Shown here one piece after another: positions 1 through 8,885 of a stretch of DNA of 64,000 bases; position 1 is the stretch's first letter; each line of letters starts with the position of its first letter. The notes below the pieces were generated by a model, which ran no database searches, was not told where the DNA came from, and saw nothing but the letters and a program-made list of their open reading frames with translations. Location of the stretch: positions 1,210,276 to 1,274,275 of the forward strand of contig NZ_HF570108.1 in assembly GCF_000297395.2 (NCBI RefSeq), in the 5' to 3' direction. The stretch comes from Micromonospora lupini str. Lupac 08 (lineage in GTDB: Bacteria > Actinomycetota > Actinomycetes > Mycobacteriales > Micromonosporaceae). Both the position numbers and the translations under genes were made by a program.

Positions 1-57
1 CGCGGCGTTCGAATCTCGACGCTCAACGTCGGTGGGGTCCAGTACCGTCTGGGAACC

Positions 58-3000
58 ATGGACGCGCGGGTCGGCGACGCCATCATCGGGCGGGATCACC
101 CCGCGGGTCTGCTGCGCGCCGAGCTGGATCGGGCCGCCACCAGCCACGGCGGTCTCGTCCTGGTCACCGGTGAGCCGGGCATCGGCAAGACCACCCTCGT
201 CACCACCGTGGCGCGGGAGGCCCGCAGGCGCGGGGCGCTCGTGCTCGGCGCGGCCTGCTGGGATTCCGACAGCGCCCCCGGCTACTGGCCGTGGGTGCAG
301 GTGCTGCGCGTCCTGCGGCGCTCCGCCGACGACTGGGCGCTCGCCCGGCCGGACGCCGAGCCCGCCCTCGCCGCCCTGCTCGGCGAGACCAGCACCGCCG
401 ACGTCCCCAACCTCGCCGCCGCCTGGCCCGCCCCCAACGACGGTCGGGACGACGGCCGGGACGTCGCCGATCAGGAGGCGTTCGCCCTGTACGACGCGGT
501 GACCGCCGCGCTTGTCGCGGTCTCCCAGCACCGGCCGGTGGTGGTCGTCCTCGACGACCTGCACTGGGCCGACCCGGCCTCGCTGCGGCTGCTGGCGTTC
601 GCCGCCCAGCACACCTGGTTCGAGCGGCTGTTGCTGATCGGCACGTACCGCGACGCGGAGGTCGAGGCGGGCGAGCACCCGTTGCGCCCGCTGCTGATGC
701 CGCTCGTCGCCAAGGCCACCACGATCACCCTCACCGGCCTCGCCCGCGACGAGGTGGCCGCGTTGATGGCGCGTACCGCCGGGCGGGAGCCCGACGCCGA
801 CCTGGCCGACGAGGTGCACAGGCGTACCGGCGGCAACCCCTTCTTCGTCGAACAGACCGCCCGGCTGTGGCACGCCGACGGCACGACCGGCACCATCCCA
901 CCCGGCGTACGCGAGGCGGTGCGCCGACGGCTCGACCAGTTGCCCGCGGCGGTGGTCGAGGCGCTCACCGTCGCCGCCGTGCTGGGCCGCGAGTTCCACC
1001 GGGAAGTCCTATCGGCCAGCGTGGCGGCCCCGGCGGCGCAGCTCGACCGCCTGCTCGACCAGGCGGTGACCGCCCGGCTGGTGGTCGCCCGAAGCGGCGG
1101 CCGGTTCGCCTTCGCCCACGACCTGGTCCGGGAGACCCTCTACGACGGGCTCACCGCCGACGACAGGCACGCCCGGCACGCCGCGGTGGTCCGTGCGGTG
1201 GACCCGCCGACGGCGCTGACCGACCGGCTGATCCCGGCCGACCTGGCCCGCCACGCCTACCTGGCCGGCCCGGCGCTCGACCGGGCCCGGGTCGTCGAGC
1301 TGCTGGTCGCCGCCGGGCGGGACGCGTTCGCCAGGCTCGCCGCCGACGAGGCGGCTGTGCACTTCCGCCGGGCGTTGGAGGTCGTCGAGGACCGGGCGCA
1401 GCGGGTCCGGCTGCTCGTCGACTTCGGTGAGGTGCAATATCACCACGCCGGTCGGGACGAGGCCGTACGCCTGCTCGCCGAGGCCGCGACGCTGGCCCGC
1501 ACGCTCGACGACCCGGTGCTGCTGGCCCGCGTCGCCCTCACCGTGCACCGCTCCCGCCAGGTGGACACCATCCACTCGGTCGACACCGCGGACCTGGTAC
1601 GCGAGGCGTACCAGCGGTTGATCGGCGAGCCGGCCGCCACCGCGTCGGTGGGCACACTGGTGGCGGATCTGATCACCGCGACGGAGACCATCGCCCGTTC
1701 CGGCCGCGACGACGAGGCGCTCACCTTCAGCCTGTGGGCCCGCCACGACACCACCTGGGGTCTGGGCACCGCGGCGGCGAGAGCCGCGCTCACCGCCGAG
1801 ATCCGGGACGTGGCCCGCCGCTCGGGCGACCGGGAGACCGAGCTGTGGGCCACCTCGCTGCGCTGGGTGGCGCTGCTGGAACTGGGCGACCCGCGCTTCG
1901 TCGAGGAGTTCACCGCCTTCGTCACCGCGGGCCAGCAGGATGACCTGGCCCGCCCTCGGATGGCGGCAGCCGTGGACGGCGGGATCATCGCGGCGTTCCG
2001 GGGTGACTTCGCCGAGGCCGACGAGCGGTTCACCGTCATCGCCGACCTGTCCGACCCGGGGCATGCCGAGTTCGCCTTCATGGGCCATCACCTGCGCTGG
2101 GCCCGGCTGCTGTTGCAGGGGCGGTTCGACGAGATCGACGCGTTGCTGCGCGAGTGGGCGCCGACCGACTACCCGTACCGGGAGCTGCTGTCGGCGATCA
2201 CGGCGGCCGAGCGCGGCGATGACGAGACGGCGGTGCGGCTGACCGCCGTCATCGAGGCCGCCGACATTCGCTACCCACGTCCGGTGTCACCGCTGTGGCT
2301 GCGCCTGCGCGCGCAGGCCGCCGCCGCGTCCCGCGACCCGCAGCGCTGCCGCGACGCGCGTGCCGCGCTGACCCCGCACCGGGGGCGGTGGGCGGTGGGG
2401 CTCTTCGGCTGCGACATCAGCGGGCCCGTCGACCACTGGCTCGCCGTGGTCGACGCCGCCGAGGAGCGCTGGGACGACGCGATCGCCGGCTTCACGGCGG
2501 CCCGCGAGGCCGCCGACCGGATGGGCTCCCGACCCTGGTCGCTCATCGCCCGCGCCGGGCTGGTGAACGCCCTGGCCGGCCGCGACCATCCGGGCGACGC
2601 CGCGACGCTTGCCGAGCTGCGCGCCACCACCTCCCGGGACGCCACCGCCCTCGGCATGCGACAGGTGCTCCTCCGGCTCGCCGCCCCGGATCCGGCCCGC
2701 GCCGAGTCGGGCCACGTCACCGGCCGGGCCCAGGACGCCGGGCCAGGCCGAGTCGCCCGTCCGGGCGACACCACCGAGGCAGACCAGGTCGCCCTCCCGG
2801 CCCGGGCCGCAGGGCCAGACCAGGCCGTCCGCCCGGCCCAGGCCGCCGAGGCAGGTCGAGTCGCCGTTGCGGGCCGGGCCGCCGGGCCAGGCCAGGTCGT
2901 CGGGCGGCGCCGGGTGACGCCGCCCGACCCGCCGGTCGAGGGGTACGCCTTTCGGCGCGACGGCCCGGTCTGGCAGCTCGCGTACGCCGGGGTCGTGGCA

Positions 3001-3486
3001 CACCTGCCCGACGCCAAGGGCCTGCACGACCTGCACCTGCTGCTGAGTCGACCCGGCAGCGACGTGCCGGCGGTGGAGCTGCTCGACCCGGCCGCCGGAC
3101 CGGAGCTGGTGGCCGCCCGCCGGATGGGCGGCGATCCGGTCCTCGACGACGAGGCGAAGGCCCGCTACCGGCGGCACCTGACCCGCCTCGACGACGAGAT
3201 CGACCGAGCCGCCGCACGCGGCGACGAGCGCAGGGCCGCCGCGCTGGACGCCGAGCGCGGCGCGCTGCTCGACGAGCTGCGCGCCGCGGCGGGGCTGGCC
3301 GGCCGGAGCCGGCGGCTGGGCGACGAGGCCGAGCGGGCCCGCAAGACGGTCACCGCGCGGATCCGGGACACGCTGCGCAAGCTCGACGAACGCCATCCCG
3401 CGCTCGGCGGTCACCTGCGCGAGTCCGTCTCCACCGGCAGCACCTGCCGCTACCTGCCGCCCGAGCCGCTGCGCTGGTGGCTCTGA
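58..3486 (+). CDS. Large AAA ATPase/TPR protein of LAL type without HTH
   Basis: A predicted cytoplasmic STAND-like signalling ATPase of 1142 residues. The N-terminal AAA domain has Walker A GEPGIGKTTL at residues 38-47 and Walker B VVVVLDDLHWAD near 160, followed by a long helical TPR-like middle (about 400-860). A linker near 880-950 is a degenerate repeat of Ala/Gly/Arg/Pro-rich units. The last 180 residues form a charged, coiled-coil-like domain ending in LRWWL. Unlike canonical LuxR/LAL regulators there is no C-terminal LuxR HTH, so direct DNA binding is not predicted. The ATG follows GGGA, with a TACCGT box at 43-48. The gene converges on the drrAB-like pair with a 22-nt gap. Its target is unknown. 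Confidence 0.8.
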   Translation: MDARVGDAIIGRDHPAGLLRAELDRAATSHGGLVLVTGEPGIGKTTLVTTVAREARRRGALVLGAACWDSDSAPGYWPWVQVLRVLRRSADDWALARPDAEPALAALLGETSTADVPNLAAAWPAPNDGRDDGRDVADQEAFALYDAVTAALVAVSQHRPVVVVLDDLHWADPASLRLLAFAAQHTWFERLLLIGTYRDAEVEAGEHPLRPLLMPLVAKATTITLTGLARDEVAALMARTAGREPDADLADEVHRRTGGNPFFVEQTARLWHADGTTGTIPPGVREAVRRRLDQLPAAVVEALTVAAVLGREFHREVLSASVAAPAAQLDRLLDQAVTARLVVARSGGRFAFAHDLVRETLYDGLTADDRHARHAAVVRAVDPPTALTDRLIPADLARHAYLAGPALDRARVVELLVAAGRDAFARLAADEAAVHFRRALEVVEDRAQRVRLLVDFGEVQYHHAGRDEAVRLLAEAATLARTLDDPVLLARVALTVHRSRQVDTIHSVDTADLVREAYQRLIGEPAATASVGTLVADLITATETIARSGRDDEALTFSLWARHDTTWGLGTAAARAALTAEIRDVARRSGDRETELWATSLRWVALLELGDPRFVEEFTAFVTAGQQDDLARPRMAAAVDGGIIAAFRGDFAEADERFTVIADLSDPGHAEFAFMGHHLRWARLLLQGRFDEIDALLREWAPTDYPYRELLSAITAAERGDDETAVRLTAVIEAADIRYPRPVSPLWLRLRAQAAAASRDPQRCRDARAALTPHRGRWAVGLFGCDISGPVDHWLAVVDAAEERWDDAIAGFTAAREAADRMGSRPWSLIARAGLVNALAGRDHPGDAATLAELRATTSRDATALGMRQVLLRLAAPDPARAESGHVTGRAQDAGPGRVARPGDTTEADQVALPARAAGPDQAVRPAQAAEAGRVAVAGRAAGPGQVVGRRRVTPPDPPVEGYAFRRDGPVWQLAYAGVVAHLPDAKGLHDLHLLLSRPGSDVPAVELLDPAAGPELVAARRMGGDPVLDDEAKARYRRHLTRLDDEIDRAAARGDERRAAALDAERGALLDELRAAAGLAGRSRRLGDEAERARKTVTARIRDTLRKLDERHPALGGHLRESVSTGSTCRYLPPEPLRWWL

Positions 3487-3508
3487 GGCGGTGATTCGAG
3501 GGGCACGG

Positions 3509-4360
3509 TCAGCGGCGGTTGTACTTGTACATGGTCAACGTGCCGAAGACGAGCACGAAGCCGACGCTCCACGCCAGCAGCCACATCGTGGCCGACGGAT
3601 CCGACTCGCCGGCCATCACCGCGCGCACCGACGCCACCAGCTGCGTCACCGGGTTGACCTTCACGAACGCCTGGAGCCAGCCGGGCATGGTGCTCGGCTC
3701 GACGAAGACGTTGCTGAGGAACGTCAGCGGGAACAGCACCATCATGCTGACCCCCATCACCGACTTCTCGCTGCGCAGGATCAGTCCGAAGAACGTCCAC
3801 ACCCACGAGAACGCGAACGAGAAGACCACCAGCAGGCCGATCCCGGCGGCCACCCCGGCGACGCCGCCGTCGGGTCGGAAGCCGAGCGCCAACCCGACGC
3901 CGAGGATGACCAGGGCGGCGAGGATGTAGCGCAGCACGTCGCCGAAGATCATGCCGACAAGCGCAGCCGGCCGCCAGACGGGCAGCGTCCGGAAGCGGTC
4001 GAAGATGCCCTTCTCGATGTCGGTGTTGAGACCGATACCGGTGTACATGGTGATCATCACGACGCTTGTCACCATGATGCCGGGCAGGAAGAACTGCAGG
4101 TAGTCGCGCGGGCTGTCGGCGAGGGCGCCACCGAACAGGTACGTGAACATCAGCACCATGATGATCGGGAACGCGGTCACGTCGAAGAGCTGCTCCGGCA
4201 CGTGCTTGATCTTCAGCAGCGCCCGCCAACCGAAGGTGAGCGACGCCCCCAGCGCGCTGGGTCGGCGGGGTCGCGCGCCCGGCGCCAGGACGGTCGCCAG
4301 CGCCTCGGCGGACGGTACGTAGACCGACGGCGCCCGTTCGGTGGTGGTGGTCTCGCTCAT
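3509..4360 (-). CDS. ABC-2 type transporter permease (DrrB-like)
   Basis: Integral membrane permease of 283 residues, the usual length for DrrB-type daunorubicin-resistance permeases. About six hydrophobic segments follow a 50-residue cytoplasmic N-terminus. The ABC-2 family pattern is visible in the first loop ([20 protein letters not shown]) and in the central [17 protein letters not shown] coupling segment. The ATG overlaps the stop of the upstream ATPase gene in ATGA, so the two are almost certainly translated together and form a drug or lipid exporter. The substrate cannot be told from sequence. Confidence 0.92.
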   Translation of the reverse strand: MSETTTTERAPSVYVPSAEALATVLAPGARPRRPSALGASLTFGWRALLKIKHVPEQLFDVTAFPIIMVLMFTYLFGGALADSPRDYLQFFLPGIMVTSVVMITMYTGIGLNTDIEKGIFDRFRTLPVWRPAALVGMIFGDVLRYILAALVILGVGLALGFRPDGGVAGVAAGIGLLVVFSFAFSWVWTFFGLILRSEKSVMGVSMMVLFPLTFLSNVFVEPSTMPGWLQAFVKVNPVTQLVASVRAVMAGESDPSATMWLLAWSVGFVLVFGTLTMYKYNRR

Positions 4361-5370
4361 CGGGCTGCCTCCAGCTCGTCGTCGCGCTCGTCGGCCGACA
4401 CGGCCGGATGATCGGTCAGGGCCAGGAAGACCTCGTCCAGGCTCGGCTGGCCGAGCGAGAAGTCGTCGACGACGATGCCGGCGCGGGCCAGGTCACCCAG
4501 CGCGCGGGCGGCCTGCGCGCTGGCGTCGAGGTCGCTGCCGGCCTCGCCGACCCGGGCGGTCAACGCGACCGGATCCGCGGCGAGCTGCACCGGCACGTCG
4601 AGCGCCTCCCGGAGCACCAGCTCGGCCTGCGGCCGCTGATTGGGTTCCCGCAGTCGCAGGTGGACGGTGCCGGAGCCGACCGACGACTTCAGCTCGCCCG
4701 GGGTGCCCTCCGCGATCACCCGGCCGTGGTCGACGACAGCGATCCGCCCGGCGAGCTGGTCGGCCTCGTCGAGGTACTGGGTGGTCAGCAGCACTGTCGT
4801 CCCGTGCGACACCACGGCCCGGACGATCTCCCACACCTGGTTGCGGCTGCGCGGGTCGAGACCCGTCGTCGGCTCGTCGAGAAAGAGCAGGTCGGGCGTG
4901 TTGAGGATGCTCGCGGCGATGTCGATGCGCCGCCGCATCCCACCCGAGTACTTCTTCACCTGGCGGTCGCTCGCCTCGGTCAGCCCGAACGCGGCGAGCA
5001 GCGCCGCCGCGCGCTCGCGGGCGGCCGGCTTGCGCAGGCCGAGCAGGCGGGCGAGGAGCACCAGGTTCTCCGTACCGGTCAGGTCCTCGTCGACGGAGGC
5101 GTACTGGCCGGTGAGGCTGACCCGGCTGCGGACCTTGTCCGCCTCGGTGACCACGTCGTGCCCGAACACCCGCGCGGTGCCGCCGTCGGGGCGCAGCAGC
5201 GTCGCCAGCACCCGAACCGCGGTGGTCTTGCCCGCCCCGTTCGGGCCGAGCAGGCCGTAGACGGTCCCGGCGGGCACCCGCAGGTCCATGCCGGCCAGCG
5301 CCCGGGTCTCCCCGAAGGATCGGGTGAGCCCCTCGGCCTCGATGGCCAGGCCGGTGGAACGTCTATTCAT
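4357..5370 (-). CDS. ABC transporter ATP-binding protein (DrrA family)
   Basis: ATPase subunit of the DrrAB-like exporter, 337 residues. Walker A is [10 protein letters not shown], the signature is [12 protein letters not shown], Walker B is [12 protein letters not shown], and the C-terminal DrrA-type extension ([12 protein letters not shown]... LDEVFLALT) is present. I chose the ATG at 5370 (protein begins MNRRSTG) because GAGAGG lies 9 nt upstream; an ATG at 5403 would add 11 residues without a better ribosome site. A perfect 27-bp palindrome lies 56 bp upstream of this start and is the likely control site. No regulator gene is adjacent. Confidence 0.92.
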   Translation of the reverse strand: MNRRSTGLAIEAEGLTRSFGETRALAGMDLRVPAGTVYGLLGPNGAGKTTAVRVLATLLRPDGGTARVFGHDVVTEADKVRSRVSLTGQYASVDEDLTGTENLVLLARLLGLRKPAARERAAALLAAFGLTEASDRQVKKYSGGMRRRIDIAASILNTPDLLFLDEPTTGLDPRSRNQVWEIVRAVVSHGTTVLLTTQYLDEADQLAGRIAVVDHGRVIAEGTPGELKSSVGSGTVHLRLREPNQRPQAELVLREALDVPVQLAADPVALTARVGEAGSDLDASAQAARALGDLARAGIVVDDFSLGQPSLDEVFLALTDHPAVSADERDDELEAAR

Positions 5371-5425
5371 GATCTTTACCTCTCGTCCGACGTGTGCACA
5401 CACGAGGCGCGAGGTGACGACCGAC

Positions 5426-5452
5426 CGCCCGCTAGATCGGATCTAGCGGGCG
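5426..5452. promoter_or_regulatory. 27-bp perfect palindrome, probable operator
   Basis: Two 13-bp arms match perfectly around one central base (core CTAGATC-G-GATCTAG). It sits between the divergent drrA-like gene (start 5370) and the GNAT gene (start 5512), about 56-60 bp from each. The single-base centre leaves no room for an RNA loop, so a dimeric repressor site (TetR-like or similar) is more likely than a terminator. The binding protein is not identified in the window. Confidence 0.65.
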
Positions 5453-5511
5453 CTGTTTCGGGACGGAATGTCGGTGGGATCGGCTTGACTGGGGTCGACG
5501 AGGGGGACGGA

Positions 5512-6027
5512 ATGGCGCAGGTACGCATCGAGCCGTGGCACGAGGATGATCTCGATCTGCTGCGGCAGCTCAACTCACCCGACACGCGCCGACACACCGG
5601 CGGCCCGGAGACCGACGAGCAGGTGCTCGCCCGGCACGACAGGTACGTGCACTTCGCCGAGGGCGGGCAGGGGTGCATGTTCACACTGGTGCTGCCGGAC
5701 GGCGCGCGGGCGGGCAGCGTCGGCTACTGGGCCCGCGAGTGGCGCGACCAACAGGTGTACGAGCTGGGCTGGGCGGTGCTGCCCGCGTACCGGGGGCAGG
5801 GGCTGGCCACCGTCGCGGTGCGCGCGGCTCTCGACGTGGCCCGCGCCCGACGGGACCGGCGCTACGCACACGCGTACCCGTCGGTCGACAATCCCGCCTC
5901 GAATGCGGTCTGCCGCAAGGCGGGCTTCACCCTCCTCGGCGAGACGAATTTCGAGTACCCGCCCGGGCACCTGATGCGTGCCAACGACTGGCAGCTCGAC
6001 CTGACCGCCCCGCCGACCGACGACTGA
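5512..6027 (+). CDS. GNAT family N-acetyltransferase
   Basis: Predicted acetyl-CoA-dependent N-acetyltransferase of 171 residues (RimJ/RimL-like Acetyltransf_3). The acetyl-CoA loop is YRGQGLATVAVRAAL, preceded by the beta4 strand YELGWAVLP and followed by NPASNAVCRKAGF, the alpha4/beta6 region typical of the family. The ATG at 5512 has AGGGGG 5 nt upstream. It is divergent from the drrAB-like operon and shares the region containing the palindrome. Substrate unknown; a role in drug inactivation is possible but unsupported. Confidence 0.88.
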   Translation: MAQVRIEPWHEDDLDLLRQLNSPDTRRHTGGPETDEQVLARHDRYVHFAEGGQGCMFTLVLPDGARAGSVGYWAREWRDQQVYELGWAVLPAYRGQGLATVAVRAALDVARARRDRRYAHAYPSVDNPASNAVCRKAGFTLLGETNFEYPPGHLMRANDWQLDLTAPPTDD

Positions 6028-6041
6028 GGTCGGCGGGGCGG
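6005..6041. terminator. Hairpin terminator overlapping the GNAT stop
   Basis: Perfect 14-bp GC-rich stem (6005-6018 with 6028-6041) and a 9-nt loop containing the GNAT TGA. It lies between convergent genes and can act in both directions. No U-tract is present, as is usual in actinomycetes. Confidence 0.7.
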
Positions 6042-6051
6042 CCGTCGCCGG

Positions 6052-7038
6052 TCACCAGGTGGTGTCGAGGCGGTGCCGCTGCTCGGCGGTCAGGTCCAGG
6101 TCGACCGCTGCCAGGCTCTCCTCCAGTTGGGCCACCGAGGAGGCGCCCACCAGCGGGATCGACGGCAGGTCACCGCCCAGCAGCCAGGCGAGCACCACCT
6201 GGTTGACAGTCGCGCCGGTCTGCCCGGCCACCTCCCGCAGGGCGGCCAGTCGCCGGGGCGCGCTCGGCAGGTCGTACGCCGGGCTGAGCGGCTTGTCCGC
6301 CCGGGTGAACGCCCCCTTGAGCAGCGGCGAGTACGCCACCAGGGTCAGCGCCGGCTCGGCGCGCAGGTAGCTGAGCAGGTCGCCGCCGACGCCGCCCGGC
6401 TCGCCGTCCGGGTCCAGCTCACTGACCAGGTCGGTGCGGTTGGGCAGGTAGCTGCGGTGGTACTGGAGCACCTCGTACCCCGGGAGGCCGGCGGCCGCGG
6501 CGAGCGCGCGGGCCCGTTCCACCCGCCACGCCCGGTGGTTGCTCGCGCCCAGCAGGCCCACAGTCCCCTCGGCGACCAGCTCGGCGAAGCCCTCCACGGT
6601 CTCCGTGAGCGGCACCGTCCGGTCCTCGATGTGTGCGTAGAGCAGGTCCAGCCGTTCCACGCCGAGCCGGTCGCGACTGCGCTCCGCCGACTCGCGGATC
6701 ACCTTTGCCGACAGGCCCTCGGCGTTGTCCAGGTAGCTGGTGCCGGGGGCCAGCGGGCGGGCGCCCAGCTTGGTGGCGATGACGATCTCGGAGCCGATGC
6801 CCCGGCTGCGCCGCCACCGCCCGAGCAGCTCCTCACTCTGGCCGCCCTGCGAGCCGTCCATCCAGAACGCGTAGTTGTCCGACGTGTCGATGAACGTGCC
6901 GCCCGCCTCGACGTACCGGTCGAGGATCGCGTACGAGGTGGCCTCGTCGGTGGCGCTGCCGAACAGCATGGCCCCGAGGCTGAGCACGCTTACCTCGCGC
7001 CGGGTCGCCGGGTCGGTGCCGATCGTGCGGTACCGCAT
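6052..7038 (-). CDS. Aldo/keto reductase
   Basis: NADPH-dependent AKR of the YhdN/PLP-like group, 328 residues. The start of the TIM barrel contains GTFIDTSDNYAFWMDGSQGG with the catalytic Asp and Tyr; the Lys (EIVIATKLG) and the His-containing strand (LLYAHIEDRTVPL) follow. The ATG at 7038 is preceded by GGAAGGAG at good spacing; a longer frame upstream has no ribosome site. It converges on the GNAT gene across a terminator. The next minus-strand gene upstream is an SDR 83 bp away. Substrate unknown. Confidence 0.9.
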   Translation of the reverse strand: MRYRTIGTDPATRREVSVLSLGAMLFGSATDEATSYAILDRYVEAGGTFIDTSDNYAFWMDGSQGGQSEELLGRWRRSRGIGSEIVIATKLGARPLAPGTSYLDNAEGLSAKVIRESAERSRDRLGVERLDLLYAHIEDRTVPLTETVEGFAELVAEGTVGLLGASNHRAWRVERARALAAAAGLPGYEVLQYHRSYLPNRTDLVSELDPDGEPGGVGGDLLSYLRAEPALTLVAYSPLLKGAFTRADKPLSPAYDLPSAPRRLAALREVAGQTGATVNQVVLAWLLGGDLPSIPLVGASSVAQLEESLAAVDLDLTAEQRHRLDTTW

Positions 7039-7121
7039 GGGATCTCCTTCCGTGCGCCCTGCCGGTGGGCGCCCGAGGATCACCCTGGTGGCTGGAGTGC
7101 GCTCCAGGTCAAGCGCTCGTC

Positions 7122-7874
7122 TCACCAGGGGAGTACGCCGTACCCGCCGCCGGCGTCCATCTGGAAGCCCCACAGCAGTCCGCTCGGCCCGTCGGCCGGC
7201 AGCGTCGCCAGGCGCACACTCACCTCGGCGCCCTGCTCGGCGGTGCGGAAGCCGCCGTTGCCGTTCAGGTCGGTGGCGCAGTAGCCGGGGTTCGCCGCGT
7301 TCACCTTGATCGGGGTGTCGCGCAGCTCCTTGGCGTACATGGCGGTGAGCATGTTCAGCGCCGCCTTCGACGACGGGTACGGCACGGAGGTCAACTCGAA
7401 CAGCGCGCCGTTCGGGTCGGTCATCACGGCGATCGAGCCGACCTCGCTGGAGACGTTGACGATCCGGGCGGCCGGCGCCCGGCGCAGCAGCGGCAGCAGC
7501 GCGTTGGTCACCGTCACCACCCCGAAGACGTTCGTCTCGTACAGCCGGCGCAGCGTCGCCACAGTTGTCTCGCTGGGAAGCCCTCGCGCACCGTCGGCGA
7601 GGACGATGCCGGCGTTGTTGACAAGCACGTCCAGCCGGCCGTACTCCGCCTCCACCAACTTCGCGGCGGCGGCCACCGACCCGGCATCGGTGACGTCAAG
7701 CGGCACGAACACCGCGTCCACACCGCCGTCGCGCAGCTCCTGCTGCGCGGCCCGCCCCCGCTCGGCGTCGCGTGCACCCACCAGGACGGTCATGCCGAGG
7801 CCGCCGAGCTGTCGTGCGGTGGCGAAGCCGATTCCCTTGTTGGCCCCGGTGATCAGGGCGACCATGTTCGTCAT
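7122..7874 (-). CDS. SDR family oxidoreductase
   Basis: Classical short-chain dehydrogenase/reductase of 250 residues. The cofactor motif is TGANKGIG near residue 10, the NNAG motif is LVNNAG, the catalytic Ser lies in VNVSSEVG and the YxxxK pair in YPSSKAALN. The fold resembles carbonyl reductase-like SDRs. The start ATG is at 7874; an internal Met three codons later is an alternative. It is divergent from an XRE/MmyB regulator 102 bp away, a pairing repeated in many actinomycetes in which the regulator controls the SDR; that link is inferred here. Confidence 0.92.
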   Translation of the reverse strand: MTNMVALITGANKGIGFATARQLGGLGMTVLVGARDAERGRAAQQELRDGGVDAVFVPLDVTDAGSVAAAAKLVEAEYGRLDVLVNNAGIVLADGARGLPSETTVATLRRLYETNVFGVVTVTNALLPLLRRAPAARIVNVSSEVGSIAVMTDPNGALFELTSVPYPSSKAALNMLTAMYAKELRDTPIKVNAANPGYCATDLNGNGGFRTAEQGAEVSVRLATLPADGPSGLLWGFQMDAGGGYGVLPW

Positions 7875-7976
7875 GCCGTCGAGCTTCACCCCGGCGGCGG
7901 CCCGTGGACAGGGACGGGCCGAGGCTGGGACCGGCGGTACCACCCTGGCCGGCCCCGCCCGGGGCATGCTGGTGGG

Positions 7977-8819
7977 ATGACGAGCAGCGGCCTGCGACGT
8001 GACGAACTGGCGGCGTTCCTGCGCACCCGCCGCGCCCGCCTGAGCCCCGCCGAGGTCGGTCTCCCCGACGGGATCCGTCGGCGCACCCCCGGGCTGCGTC
8101 GGCAGGAGGTCGCCCAGCTCGCCGGGATGTCGATCGACTACTACATCCGGTTGGAGCAGGGTCGCGGCCCACACCCGTCCCGGCAGGTGCTCGCCGCGAT
8201 GGCCCGGGCGCTGCTGCTGAGCCGCGACGAGCGGGAGTACCTGTTCCGGATCGCCGGGGAGCACCCGCCCTCGACCGTCGGCCCGAGCCGGGAGGTGACC
8301 CCCGGGCTGCGGCACCTGCTCGACGCCATGACCGAGTCGCCGGCATACCTCGTCGACGCCGCGTACCACGTGCTGGCCTGGAACCGTCTGGCCACGCACT
8401 TCGTGGGGGATCTCGCGGCCGTGCCGGACGCGGAGCGCAACATGATCCGCTGGACGTTCCGGCAGCCGATGACCGACGCCCACTGGACCGACGCCGACGC
8501 CCGTCGGTTCGTGCACAGCACGGTGGCGGACCTGCGGGCCGCCTACGGCCGCTACCCGGCGGACCCGGCGATCCGCGAGCTGGTCACCGAACTGCTCGGC
8601 ACCTCGCCCCGGTTCGCCCGGCTGTGGGCCGAGCACGACGTCGAGGAGCGCCGTCCCGTCGTGAAGCGGGTGGCGCATCCCGAGCTGGGGCCGTTGGAGT
8701 TCGAGTGCCGTGTGCTGCTGGTGCCGGAGACCGAGCAGCGGCTGATCGTCTACGTCGCCGAGCCGGCCTCGCCGACCCAGGCGGTGTTCCGCCGATTGGC
8801 CGAGCGCGTCGGCTCCTGA
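7977..8819 (+). CDS. XRE family regulator with MmyB-like ligand domain
   Basis: DNA-binding regulator of 280 residues. The N-terminal Cro/C1 helix-turn-helix is at about 37-70 (LRRQEVAQLAGMSIDYYIRL), followed by the MmyB-like sensory domain (PAYLVDAAYHVLAWNRLA... NMIRWTF), which in the family binds small hydrophobic ligands. The ATG at 7977 has GGTGGG close upstream. It is divergent from the SDR gene and likely controls it and itself from the shared 102-bp region. Confidence 0.9.
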   Translation: MTSSGLRRDELAAFLRTRRARLSPAEVGLPDGIRRRTPGLRRQEVAQLAGMSIDYYIRLEQGRGPHPSRQVLAAMARALLLSRDEREYLFRIAGEHPPSTVGPSREVTPGLRHLLDAMTESPAYLVDAAYHVLAWNRLATHFVGDLAAVPDAERNMIRWTFRQPMTDAHWTDADARRFVHSTVADLRAAYGRYPADPAIRELVTELLGTSPRFARLWAEHDVEERRPVVKRVAHPELGPLEFECRVLLVPETEQRLIVYVAEPASPTQAVFRRLAERVGS

Positions 8820-8832
8820 ACCGGGGGCGAGC

Positions 8833-8872
8833 GTGCTGCCGCTCAGTCGGCGTGCGGACCGAGCGGCAGCAC
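8833..8872. terminator. Bidirectional hairpin terminator
   Basis: A perfect 12-bp stem (8833-8844 with 8861-8872) is extended inward by a 3-bp GTC/GAC pairing after one mismatch. It separates the convergent regulator (ends 8819) and aldo/keto reductase (ends 8886). Confidence 0.75.
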
Positions 8873-8885
8873 CAGCAGAAGAGCG

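Noticed and set aside
1..57. GTTCGAATC near the window start as a tRNA T-loop
   Set aside because: No acceptor stem or anticodon arm can be built around it in the available sequence.
3509..5370. DrrAB homology as evidence of an anthracycline gene cluster
   Set aside because: DrrAB-like exporters are common outside biosynthetic clusters and no polyketide or tailoring genes are near.
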